A stretch of 6,223 nt of DNA from Burkholderiales bacterium (GCA_947447845.1 CANFNO010000182.1:1-6223); one strand, 5' to 3'; counted from the stretch's first letter, positions 1 through 6,077 are shown. Numbers and translations: made by a program. Notes: generated from the sequence alone by a model not told the origin.

Positions 1-227
1 CGCTTGAGCACAACCGTGGCAAAACTCACGGGTCCCGGGCGCTGGATGGCGCCGTAGTTGCGCCCACCTACCTTGATCACTTTGGGCTCCATAGTGGCTT
101 CCAACCCGGTGCATTCAGCAAAGGCGCCGCTGCATATTTCGACCGCACCAGTTCCGCCGACCTGCCGGAAACTGATCTCAAAGCGAAACACCTGCAGGGG
201 TGGGTTCTTGACCGGATCTTCGCTCAT
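1..227 (-). CDS. Second tail tube protein, gp19/Pvc5-like (partial, 3' end beyond the left edge)
   Basis: Only the first 75 codons are present. They read as a second member of the T4 gp19-like tail tube family: an N-terminal strand (residues 12-20, QVFRFEISF), a segment GAFAECTGLEATMEP at 34-48, then KVGGRNYGA at 52-60, followed by a strand ending at the window edge. This matches the layout of the complete tube protein at 1842-2288 (VVNFDG, GGFSDVSGIGTEL, YRNGNE), but the two sequences are clearly diverged. Known eCIS particles carry more than one tube-family protein, the minor one joining the tube to the baseplate; by position after the diverged sheath gene this one may be that initiator (inference). 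Its ATG overlaps the previous gene's stop (ATGA at 227-224), implying translational coupling. A weak GGGA lies about 8 bases upstream. Two cysteines (32 and 39) are absent from the major tube protein. Confidence 0.85.
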   Translation of the reverse strand, partial: MSEDPVKNPPLQVFRFEISFRQVGGTGAVEICSGAFAECTGLEATMEPKVIKVGGRNYGAIQRPGPVSFATVVLK

Positions 228-1825
228 GCCATTTCCCGCGAGGTGCTGCTGCTCGCCGTGTTGCCCAGATTGAGCACCACGGTGATACGTTCGATGGACA
301 CGGCCGGGCGCACGGAGATCTCGACAATCAGGCGCCCGTTGTCCAGGTCGTTCTGCGTCATGGTGCTGTTGTCGCAGCGCACGCTGAAGGCGTCCGACAC
401 GGTGACACCGGCGAAGGCGCCCTCGTGCCAGAACGCCATCAGCATGTCCTCGATCGTGCGGCGCAACTGCGCCCACAGTGCCTGGCCATTCAGACCGAAA
501 GCGACCGAATCGCCCGCCGCACGCGCACAGCGCACGATGGTTCCCATCAGACGGCTGGCACCCCCAAAGCGCCAAGCCTCGTGCACCGAGGTGGTCACAT
601 CCGACTGCAGGGCCCACCCATCGGGGGACTGCGCGATGACACAAATATGGCGGGCCAGTTTTTCGGTCGGGCTGTCCACGCCCAGCCCCCAGGCGGGCAC
701 AGGCTCGGCGCCCACCACGTCGCGCAGTCGCGGCATGGAGAAGTTGCCCGCCACCGAGCGGAAGCTGCCTCTGAGCACCGCGCCTGCGGCAATCAAACCC
801 GCCAGCACGCCGTCCGGGGACTCCAGGGCCTCCGGTAAATCGGTCGACTCGCGCGTGCGCAGCCAGGGCCAGGCCAGTTGCACAAAGGCACTGGCCACGC
901 CAGGGTCCGAGCCGCCCACATTGCCATCCGCGCGCAAGACGCCGATGCGCTGCAAATAGGCCAGCATGTCGGCCTGCGCGTGAATGCGCCCGGCGCCGCT
1001 GACACGCCGGGTATCCAGGTCGGGCAGAGGCAGGGCCGCGATCAACTGCACTTCACGCTGGTGCTGCGCCAGGAAGCCGCGCGCTGCAGATATCGCCAGC
1101 TTCCAGGCAGCAAAGCCGCGACTGTCCAGACGCGGGGCCGGCAGATTGCGCAGGCTGGTGTCGGGCTCGACGGGCTCATCGCTGCTGCACTCTACAAACA
1201 CTTCGGGCAAGGCGGGTGGCGTGGGTACCAGTTCCGGCTCGGGTGGCTCAAAGGTGCAGGCGTCGGCCAGGTCAGGCAAGACCAGCATGCTGTTCTCGCG
1301 CAGGCCATAAAGATGATGAATGCCTTGCCAGGAGGCGGGGTTGTAAGGCTCAAAAGGTGCCTCGGGTGCGCCGCGATCTGCAAAGTCCGGCAGCATGCGG
1401 CGCATGCGCGTGCGCCGCAGTGCGGCCCGGCGCGCACCTGATTCCAGAAACGGCCAGGGGTCACCCACGCGGATGACAATGGCACGCTTGCCACCGCGCG
1501 CAAAAAAGCTGCGCACAGCGGCACCCAGATAGGTCGCGCAGGTGGCCGCTTCACCTTCTTTGAGCGGCCGCGCTTCCCACGCGAAAAGCTGGTCAAACAC
1601 ATTCCAGCTATCCAGCGTGATGGGCAAGTTTTCCAGGGCTTCGATCTGCCTTGCCGGGCGCGCCCAGACCCCGTCCAGCCAACCGGCCACGGTCAGCTGC
1701 GCACGCAGCGCAGCGGGTAGCGGCTGCTCGGGACGGCGCGCCACAAAACCGATGAAGCAAGCAACATCGGCGCGGTGCGGGTCGGCTTGCGCCAGCGGCG
1801 AAGCGGTCTCGAAAACAAGGCTCAT
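224..1825 (-). CDS. Diverged tail sheath-family protein (Pvc4-like second sheath)
   Basis: A 533-residue protein whose two ends align with the main sheath protein at 2303-4069. Near the N terminus ATYLGAAVRSFFARGGKRA (97-115) mirrors MAHAVRAFFNEGGARL of the main sheath. At the C terminus LWAQLRRTIEDMLMAFWHEGAFAG (about 450-473) and DAFSVRCDNSTMTQNDLD (478-495) mirror its LWANVRQTISDFLYNEW and FFVRCDRSTMTQNDLD. The middle is very different: a basic stretch RRAALRRTRMRRM (132-144), then a proline- and acid-rich linker (about 193-232). The main sheath's N-terminal PGVYVEE strand and its PPSGFMSG...APAN block are missing or degenerate. Known eCIS encode two or three sheath paralogues, with minor ones near the baseplate; that role is inferred here. 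I chose the ATG at 1825 because the alternative ATG at 1861 would overlap the tube gene by 20 bases. The gap to the tube stop is 16 bases and the ribosome site is weak. Confidence 0.85.
   Translation of the reverse strand: MSLVFETASPLAQADPHRADVACFIGFVARRPEQPLPAALRAQLTVAGWLDGVWARPARQIEALENLPITLDSWNVFDQLFAWEARPLKEGEAATCATYLGAAVRSFFARGGKRAIVIRVGDPWPFLESGARRAALRRTRMRRMLPDFADRGAPEAPFEPYNPASWQGIHHLYGLRENSMLVLPDLADACTFEPPEPELVPTPPALPEVFVECSSDEPVEPDTSLRNLPAPRLDSRGFAAWKLAISAARGFLAQHQREVQLIAALPLPDLDTRRVSGAGRIHAQADMLAYLQRIGVLRADGNVGGSDPGVASAFVQLAWPWLRTRESTDLPEALESPDGVLAGLIAAGAVLRGSFRSVAGNFSMPRLRDVVGAEPVPAWGLGVDSPTEKLARHICVIAQSPDGWALQSDVTTSVHEAWRFGGASRLMGTIVRCARAAGDSVAFGLNGQALWAQLRRTIEDMLMAFWHEGAFAGVTVSDAFSVRCDNSTMTQNDLDNGRLIVEISVRPAVSIERITVVLNLGNTASSSTSREMA
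326..394. repeat. Conserved DNA block shared by the two sheath genes (copy 1; copy 2 at 2387-2455)
   Basis: These 69 bases match 2387-2455 at 61 positions, including a 20-base identical run (342-361 and 2403-2422). The block encodes the sheath C-terminal motif around RCD-x-STMTQNDLDNGRLI in the same reading frame of both genes. The rest of the two genes shows little nucleotide similarity by eye, so this is a conserved coding segment rather than an inserted repeat. Confidence 0.8.
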
Positions 1826-1841
1826 GACGGCTCGGGAAGGC

Positions 1842-2288
1842 TCAGGCGGCTTCCATCTCAAGGGATTCGGCTGAGAGCACCAGCTCTTCCATCGCCACGT
1901 CGCCTCCGCCCTTGCCCGCCAGCGTCGGCCCGGTGTATTTCATCGGGATGACGCCGCGCATTTTCCAGGACATGACCGGCTTTTGCGACTCGTCGTGCAG
2001 GGTGATGACGATGCTTTTTTGTGCCTCCGGGCCCTTGGTGCGCGCTTCGCCGATCCACTTGAACAAGTCGTCAAATTTCACGATGCCGCGCTTGAGCGTG
2101 ATGTCGGAGACCTTGTGCACCCCGGCGATTTTGCGCACGTGGTTTTCCTTCTCGTTGCCGTTGCGGTACTCGGCCACGGTGAGCTCGGTTCCGATGCCCG
2201 ACACATCCGAAAAACCACCAAAGAGTTCGCCGCCATCAAAGTTGACAACGTAATTGAATGCGCCATAAGGCGCGGAGCGGTCAGACAT
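1842..2288 (-). CDS. Phage-type tail tube protein (gp19/Pvc1-like)
   Basis: A complete 148-residue protein, the usual size for the T4 gp19-like tail tube family found in eCIS, R-type tailocins and myophages. Recognisable pieces in order: FNYVVNFDGGELFGGFSDVSG (11-31), the conserved YRNGNEKE (41-48), VRKIAGVHKVSDITLKRG (51-68), a helix FDDLFKWIGEA (72-82), then strands SIVITLHDE (92-100) and PVMSWKMRGVIPMKY (104-118), and a C-terminal AMEELVLSAESLEM. It stacks as hexameric rings to form the rigid inner tube driven through the target envelope. The gene lies 14 bases after the main sheath stop and has a strong ribosome site overlapping that stop, fitting the high copy number needed. No signal peptide is present, consistent with cytoplasmic assembly. 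Family assignment is firm; Pvc1 equivalence rests on its place next to the main sheath. Confidence 0.95.
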   Translation of the reverse strand: MSDRSAPYGAFNYVVNFDGGELFGGFSDVSGIGTELTVAEYRNGNEKENHVRKIAGVHKVSDITLKRGIVKFDDLFKWIGEARTKGPEAQKSIVITLHDESQKPVMSWKMRGVIPMKYTGPTLAGKGGGDVAMEELVLSAESLEMEAA

Positions 2289-2294
2289 GATTTA

Positions 2295-2303
2295 TTCCTC
2301 TCT
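2295..2303 (-). promoter_or_regulatory. Ribosome binding site of the tube gene, overlapping the sheath stop codon
   Basis: AGAGAGGAA on the minus strand lies about 6 bases before the tube ATG at 2288 and shares its first base with the last base of the sheath TAA stop (2305-2303). Ribosomes ending the sheath could reinitiate directly on the tube, which would keep these two abundant proteins in step. Confidence 0.75.
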
Positions 2304-4069
2304 TAAGAACGTGCGTCAGCGGTTTTTTGACCAATGCGGAAGATGACGAATTCGGCCGGCCGGATGATGGCCACGCCGATCAGGCAAATCAGCCGCCCGT
2401 TATCCAGGTCGTTCTGCGTCATCGTGCTGCGGTCGCAGCGCACGAAGAAGGCCTCTTCCACCGAGGCACCGAGCAGCGAGCCGCTTTTCCACTCGTTGTA
2501 GAGAAAATCCGAAATCGTCTGGCGCACGTTGGCCCACAGGCGGTTGCCGTTGGGCTCGAACACAGCCCACTGCGTGCTGCGGTCAATCGAGGCTTCCAGA
2601 TAGTTGAAGAAGCGGCGATCGGAGACGTATTTCCATTCCGGATCAGACGAGGCCAGTCGCGCACCCCACACCCGGTTGCCTCGGCCACTGAAGAAGCGCA
2701 GGCAATTGACGCCCAGCGGATTGAGCATTTCCTGCTGAGCGAAGTTGATGTCGGTCTCAAAACGCAGCGCACCGCGCACCACTTCATTGGCGGGCGCCTT
2801 GTAGACGCCACGCTGCACGTCATTGCGGGCATAAATGCCGCTCATGAAACCTGAAGGCGGCAAGGCAATTTCGCGCGGGATGTCTTCGCGCCCGGCACGT
2901 GCCAGCGGGTTGCTGACCATGACCCACGGGTAGTAAAGCGCGGCATAGCGCGAGTCGAACAAACCGCGATAAGCCCGCACCTCGGAGGGCATCTGCTGGG
3001 GCGGCGAGTCCAGCACGGCAATGCGGTAGGCACGACGCCCTTCCGCATGCGCGATCAAGGCGTTGGCGATGGCCTGTGCATTGGCCAGCGGATGGGTTGC
3101 GTCGCCTGCGGTGTAGGACGAGCTGCCGGGTGCGGCGACGATGGACACGTCGTCCAGACCGGCGATTTCCTGTAGCGCCAGCGCGTACTCGGCATCGGTT
3201 GGTTCGGAGCCATCGGTACCCGAAATCAGCGACCACACCCGCTCTGCCTCTCCAGCGGCGTTGGTCGTGGCGCCGTTGAACAGCGCATCCCGCAATTCAA
3301 TGGCGGAGACATTTCCACCAATCGAGATGGCAAACAGATTTTGCAGATGGTCGGAACGGCGTGAGGGTGCGGCGGCAAGCACATGGCTCACCCAACGCGG
3401 ATGGCTCGGGTCAAAACCTAGCTGGTCGTACCCCAGCGCGGAGCCATCGCCATCCACGGCCAGAACCGCAAGGCTGACCACACGGGGATTGGCCGCCGCC
3501 AGCGTGGCGACAACGGCGGAAGTGTCCGCCAGGTTGGCTGCGGGCTTCCATGCACTGCCGACCTTGACGTGGTGTGCGGGTGTGGTCGTTCCGGTGCGCA
3601 GGAGCGTGCCGACCGGCGCGTTCGCCATGCCCACTTCGGACACGGCGCTAAGCACTTCGCGAACGGTGATTTTTCCGTTGCCGCAGAGCCCGGGGAAGCG
3701 CGCTGCGAAGCTGACACCCTCATCCGTGCCGGCCTTGACCTCTACGGCGGCTGTTGTGGCGCCATCACCCACCACGCGCGACACATAAAGACGCGCACCG
3801 CCTTCGTTGAAGAAGGCGCGCACGGCATGCGCCATGTAGTTGGTCGATTCACCATCCATCGACAGGTTGGCAAAGCCACCATAAATGCGCTCGAAGTCGC
3901 CGTAGCTGGTGATCAGCTCGGGTGTTTCAGGGGTGTCTTCGTCGGACCGGTACGGGCCTTTGCGCGTCGGGCCGACAAAGGCGGTGGTACTGGTACCCAC
4001 GCCCTCGATGGACTTCGCACGGAAGCTGGTTTCTTCAACATAAACGCCGGGTGCCAAATATTCAGGCAT
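2303..4069 (-). CDS. Main contractile tail sheath protein (Pvc2/Pvc3-like)
   Basis: A complete 588-residue phage tail sheath family protein. The start MPEYLAPGVYVEE is the typical N-terminal arm that links neighbouring subunits. YMAHAVRAFFNEGGARLYVSRV (78-99) is the first part of the conserved core. A more variable region spans about 105-350. Core sheath signatures follow: DSRYAALYYPWVMVSNP (372-388), PPSGFMSGIYARNDVQRGV (404-422) with KAPANEV, GVNCLRFFSGRGNRVWGARL (453-472), YVSDRRFFNYLEASI (481-495), EPNGNRLWANVRQTI (505-519), and RCDRSTMTQNDLDNGRL (544-560). The C-terminal VAIIRPAEFVIFRIGQ is the terminal strand that joins the inter-subunit sheet. On contraction the sheath shortens and drives the tube out. 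The start is fixed by a near-perfect ribosome site 7 bases upstream. It sits 41 bases after the upstream gene, the largest gap between genes in this operon. Confidence 0.96.
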   Translation of the reverse strand: MPEYLAPGVYVEETSFRAKSIEGVGTSTTAFVGPTRKGPYRSDEDTPETPELITSYGDFERIYGGFANLSMDGESTNYMAHAVRAFFNEGGARLYVSRVVGDGATTAAVEVKAGTDEGVSFAARFPGLCGNGKITVREVLSAVSEVGMANAPVGTLLRTGTTTPAHHVKVGSAWKPAANLADTSAVVATLAAANPRVVSLAVLAVDGDGSALGYDQLGFDPSHPRWVSHVLAAAPSRRSDHLQNLFAISIGGNVSAIELRDALFNGATTNAAGEAERVWSLISGTDGSEPTDAEYALALQEIAGLDDVSIVAAPGSSSYTAGDATHPLANAQAIANALIAHAEGRRAYRIAVLDSPPQQMPSEVRAYRGLFDSRYAALYYPWVMVSNPLARAGREDIPREIALPPSGFMSGIYARNDVQRGVYKAPANEVVRGALRFETDINFAQQEMLNPLGVNCLRFFSGRGNRVWGARLASSDPEWKYVSDRRFFNYLEASIDRSTQWAVFEPNGNRLWANVRQTISDFLYNEWKSGSLLGASVEEAFFVRCDRSTMTQNDLDNGRLICLIGVAIIRPAEFVIFRIGQKTADARS

Positions 4070-4076
4070 TGCTTAT

Positions 4077-4082
4077 CTCCTT
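4077..4082 (-). promoter_or_regulatory. Strong ribosome binding site of the main sheath gene
   Basis: On the minus strand AAGGAG lies 7 bases before the sheath ATG. It is the best Shine-Dalgarno match in the window and settles that start. It allows the sheath to be translated independently of the upstream gene, whose stop is 41 bases away. Confidence 0.85.
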
Positions 4083-4110
4083 GGAACGAGGGGGAAGAAA
4101 AAGCTCGCCT

Positions 4111-4920
4111 TCATGGCAATGCGAGCCGAAAGGTAACGGTCTGTGTGCGGCCTGCGGCCAGCACAACGGCTTGTGCGGCGTGCGCCAGGGTGAGGCGCTC
4201 GTCCTCCAGCACGTCGGGATTCACCAGGGTCTGCGCGGCGGGTGGGCGACCAGCGCGCACGGCATCCATGGCAAGGCGCGTGCCAGCGGTGGCGTCGAAG
4301 ATGACTTCCAGCGAGGCGTTTATTTCTTTGACGATGACTGCATGCGGGTCTTCCGACCAGGTGGTGACGGGTACACCAGGCACCGTCACCAGCGCCTCGC
4401 CGCGCCAATCGCTCAAGCCCCGCGCCAGCACTTTGGTGCCTTGCATGACGCGCAGCAAGACGCCGCCCAGTGCGTCGCCACTGGCGTTTTCAACCACGCT
4501 GACCCTAAGCACCGACCAGTTGCTGCCCAATGGCGCGACGCTGGCCGGGTACAGCGCAACGTCAATCGGTGTGAAAAGCGAACCCGCGCTTGCGGCATTG
4601 GCTGGCAAGGCATCGCGTGGCAGTTCGAAGCTGATCAGTCGCGGCAGATAGCGGCCTTGCGGGTCGCGGATACTTCCGCGCACAGTGACGCTTCCGATGT
4701 CCGGTTCGTATGGCGCTTCTGCAAAAGCGGGCTCGTGGTCGGGCAGTTCAGCAGCACTGACAATGACGTACAGACCACTGCGGTTGCGCGTCATGCTGGC
4801 ATCCTCAAGCACCACTTGCAGGCGGTCGGCAATGGCCATGCCGGTCGTGGCATCGACACAGCGCAAGGCCCCGAGTACGCGCCTCTCCTGGCGCTCGAAT
4901 TCGCGGATCAGCATGCTCAT
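4111..4920 (-). CDS. eCIS-associated beta-rich protein with carboxypeptidase-regulatory/Ig-like segment
   Basis: A 269-residue protein I do not recognise as a canonical PVC/Afp component. No signal peptide, membrane segment or catalytic zinc-peptidase motif is visible, so it is not itself a peptidase. The sequence alternates short beta-strand-like stretches. Residues 13-100 look like one domain (RRVLGALRCVDATTGMAI, then YVIVSAAEL, then VTVRGSIRDPQGRYLPRLISF). Residues 117-200 look like a second, with SVLRVSVVENASGDALGGVL (136-155) and KVLARGLSDWRGEALVTVPGV (163-183). That pattern, a variable loop followed by a D-x-x-G-E turn, is typical of carboxypeptidase-regulatory or Ig-like beta sandwiches (fold-level inference). 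The tail (about 225-269) has a short helix ERLTLAHAAQAV and a final strand. Its ATG overlaps the DUF4255 stop (ATGA at 4920-4917) with a G-rich ribosome site 7 bases upstream. Placement between cap and sheath suggests a particle-associated or assembly role; function unknown. Confidence 0.85.
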   Translation of the reverse strand: MSMLIREFERQERRVLGALRCVDATTGMAIADRLQVVLEDASMTRNRSGLYVIVSAAELPDHEPAFAEAPYEPDIGSVTVRGSIRDPQGRYLPRLISFELPRDALPANAASAGSLFTPIDVALYPASVAPLGSNWSVLRVSVVENASGDALGGVLLRVMQGTKVLARGLSDWRGEALVTVPGVPVTTWSEDPHAVIVKEINASLEVIFDATAGTRLAMDAVRAGRPPAAQTLVNPDVLEDERLTLAHAAQAVVLAAGRTQTVTFRLALP

Positions 4921-5516
4921 GCAATGCCCCCCGTGCTATCGACCAGGCCATAGCCAAAGCGTGTCGCCACAACGGGCTGCACGCTGGTCAGCGTGTCCGG
5001 ATCCAGCCGCACCAGGCGCGCCACGTAGGAAACGGAAAGACGGTAAGAGGGGTCCAGCGCATCCCAGATGCGCATCATCTCTTCGGTGGGCAATTCGGAC
5101 GGCACGATGCGGATCACTTCGTCACTGCCCCAACCGGCTTCGGGCGATAGCGAGGAGGCGTCCAGGATGGGATATTGGTAGAGCTGACGCATCGCCCAGG
5201 CCAGTGTGATTTGCTCGTCCTGCGCATTGCCTGCCCAAGCGGTCAGCAGGTAATGCAGGTCGAGCCCCAAGGGCGCCTGCTGGTCGACCGACATCTGTCC
5301 GGGTCGCTGCTGGCGACCAAATTCATTCACTGTGACGCTGTACAGGTAGAGCGTGATGCGGGTTTCGTCACCGATCGTGCCGGCCATCTCGCCCGAAGAA
5401 ATTTGCGCAAAGTCGCAATCGGGCATCGCCTGCCCGGCCACCGTTGCGGGGTAGGTGTTGCGCAGGAAGGTCGCGATCGAGTTTCCGACGGAGTGAATCG
5501 CAAAAACATTAGCCAT
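4917..5516 (-). CDS. DUF4255 (Pvc16-like) tail cap/terminator protein
   Basis: A 199-residue protein with the hallmarks of DUF4255, a family found almost only in eCIS loci. It opens with ANVFAIHSVGNSIATFLRNTYP (2-23), has a strand ETRITLYLYSVTVNEFGR (51-68), then the signature LGLDLHYLLTAWAGNAQDEQ (83-102) running into AWAMRQLYQYPIL (106-118), and later TEEMMRIWDALDPSYRLSVSY (144-164) followed by VARLVRLDP. In the PVC particle the equivalent, Pvc16, closes the distal end of the tube and sheath; the same job is inferred here. I prefer the ATG at 5516 (MANVF) over the in-frame GTG at 5555, because the family begins at about this point and nothing like a ribosome site precedes the GTG. The site before the ATG is weak (GGGGTG). 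This is the first gene of the operon, next to the long leader. Confidence 0.93.
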   Translation of the reverse strand: MANVFAIHSVGNSIATFLRNTYPATVAGQAMPDCDFAQISSGEMAGTIGDETRITLYLYSVTVNEFGRQQRPGQMSVDQQAPLGLDLHYLLTAWAGNAQDEQITLAWAMRQLYQYPILDASSLSPEAGWGSDEVIRIVPSELPTEEMMRIWDALDPSYRLSVSYVARLVRLDPDTLTSVQPVVATRFGYGLVDSTGGIA

Positions 5517-5733
5517 CGGACACCCCGGCTTGTTCGACTGATCCACGGTACGCACAATGAAACAGGCGGCATCCGACCGCGACCTTGCAATGTGTCGACG
5601 GTTTGAAGTCGGTGATAGCGAACACTTCCATCAGTACCTTTCAATCCTTCAATCAGACCTGCCATGTCGATCGGTGTGAGCGCAGAACCGGCAAAAAATT
5701 CCTGCACGTGCCAACCCGACGGCATGTCAGTTG

Positions 5734-5757
5734 GCAGTGGGTGTTTTTAAACACTGC
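5734..5757. repeat. Interlocked inverted repeats in the leader
   Basis: GTGTTT at 5741-5746 pairs with AAACAC at 5749-5754 around two T residues, and alternatively GCAGTG at 5734-5739 pairs with CACTGC at 5752-5757. The element lies 13 to 36 bases downstream of the predicted sigma-54 start and could be a leader stem-loop or a protein site. Support is only the symmetry. Confidence 0.3.
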
Positions 5758-5771
5758 GACTCATACAGGTG

Positions 5772-5785
5772 TTGCGAATTCGCAA
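5772..5785. repeat. Perfect 14-bp palindrome overlapping the candidate -12 element
   Basis: TTGCGAATTCGCAA is fully self-complementary. Its right end (5782-5785) coincides with the TTGC of the candidate sigma-54 promoter, so a dimeric protein bound here would block polymerase. It could be an operator or chance; no regulator gene is adjacent to point to a ligand. Confidence 0.4.
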
Positions 5786-5796
5786 GTTAGATGCCA
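5782..5796 (-). promoter_or_regulatory. Candidate sigma-54 (-24/-12) promoter of the eCIS operon
   Basis: The minus strand reads TGGCAT-CTAAC-TTGC, preceded by C. The sigma-54 consensus is TGGCAC-N5-TTGCW; here the invariant GG and GC are exactly 10 bases apart and only the last base of the -24 half differs, while the base after TTGC is G rather than A or T. The site faces the DUF4255 gene. Transcription would begin near 5770, leaving a leader of about 250 bases. No clear sigma-70 promoter was found facing the operon in this interval. Transcription would need an enhancer-binding activator, which is not encoded in this window. Confidence 0.45.
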
Positions 5797-5994
5797 GCCA
5801 CAGCAGATTTGCAAGTCGTTGATTTCAAAGGGGCTTGCGACCCCGCACGGGCGATGGCAAGGATGTTTTTGTCCCATCCCTGGGTGCGTGCGCGCAAGCG
5901 CCTGCAGGCAAAGGTGGCGCGTTCAGGGTGACTGAGGGCGTGTGCGGGTTGTCTGAGCAAATGCCCAAAGATGTCTCAGTAAAAACCCTAATCA

Positions 5995-6029
5995 ATCATG
6001 GGCGCCGGGGTTCCCGCGCATTGCATGAT
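5995..6029. repeat. Large imperfect hairpin between the candidate small RNA and the operon leader
   Basis: Outer arms ATCATG (5995-6000) and CATGAT (6024-6029) enclose a GC-rich inner stem in which GCGC at 6002-6005 pairs with GCGC at 6016-6019 and GG at 6008-6009 pairs with CC at 6014-6015 around a GTTC loop. On the minus strand it is followed 7 bases later by a T run (5985-5981). It may be a second, weaker terminator insulating the operon from transcription entering from the right. Confidence 0.35.
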
Positions 6030-6044
6030 CAAGAGTTAAAGCCC

Positions 6045-6077
6045 AAAAAAACGAAACCCGGCACTAAGTCCGGGTTT
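6045..6077 (-). terminator. Intrinsic (rho-independent) terminator, minus strand
   Basis: Read on the minus strand: an 8-bp perfect stem AAACCCGG / CCGGGTTT (6077-6070 with 6061-6054) with an 8-base loop, two bases, then seven T residues (6051-6045). This is a classic intrinsic terminator for transcription coming from the right, ending either the candidate small RNA or a gene beyond the edge. On the plus strand the hairpin is followed only by GTCCCTTT, so it works poorly that way. Confidence 0.75.

Noticed and set aside
243..959. Long plus-strand open frame opposite the second sheath gene
   Set aside because: Rich in Ser, Pro, Ala and Arg with no family resemblance; it is the antisense shadow of a GC-rich gene with clear sheath homology.
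1826..1861. ATG at 1861 as start of the second sheath
   Set aside because: Would overlap the tube gene by 20 bases and add a Pro-rich, Arg-containing tail (MRWKPPEPSRAV) unlike sheath N termini.
3569..4953. Two long overlapping plus-strand open frames (3569-4651 and 3922-4953)
   Set aside because: Both run antisense across the sheath and beta-rich genes, have low-complexity composition and no recognisable domains, and overlap each other.
1..5516. Prophage, R-type tailocin or type VI secretion as the identity of the locus
   Set aside because: DUF4255 plus duplicated sheath and tube genes fits eCIS. A type VI sheath would be the two-protein TssB/TssC type, and no phage head, lysis or integrase gene is present. 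Flanking sequence could still change this.
5517..5555. GTG start at 5555 for the DUF4255 gene
   Set aside because: Adds 13 residues (RTVDQSNKPGCP) not typical of the family and has no ribosome site; ATG at 5516 preferred.
5702..5720. TTGGCACG as a second sigma-54 -24 element (minus strand)
   Set aside because: No GC at the required 10-base distance from the GG; spacing fails.
5327..5725. Minus-strand 132-codon frame from the leader into the DUF4255 gene
   Set aside because: Its second half is out of frame with a clearly real DUF4255 gene, it lacks a convincing ribosome site, and I recognise no family. The leader part (IDMAGLIEGLKGTDGSVRYH) looks mildly protein-like, so a gene remnant is not fully excluded.
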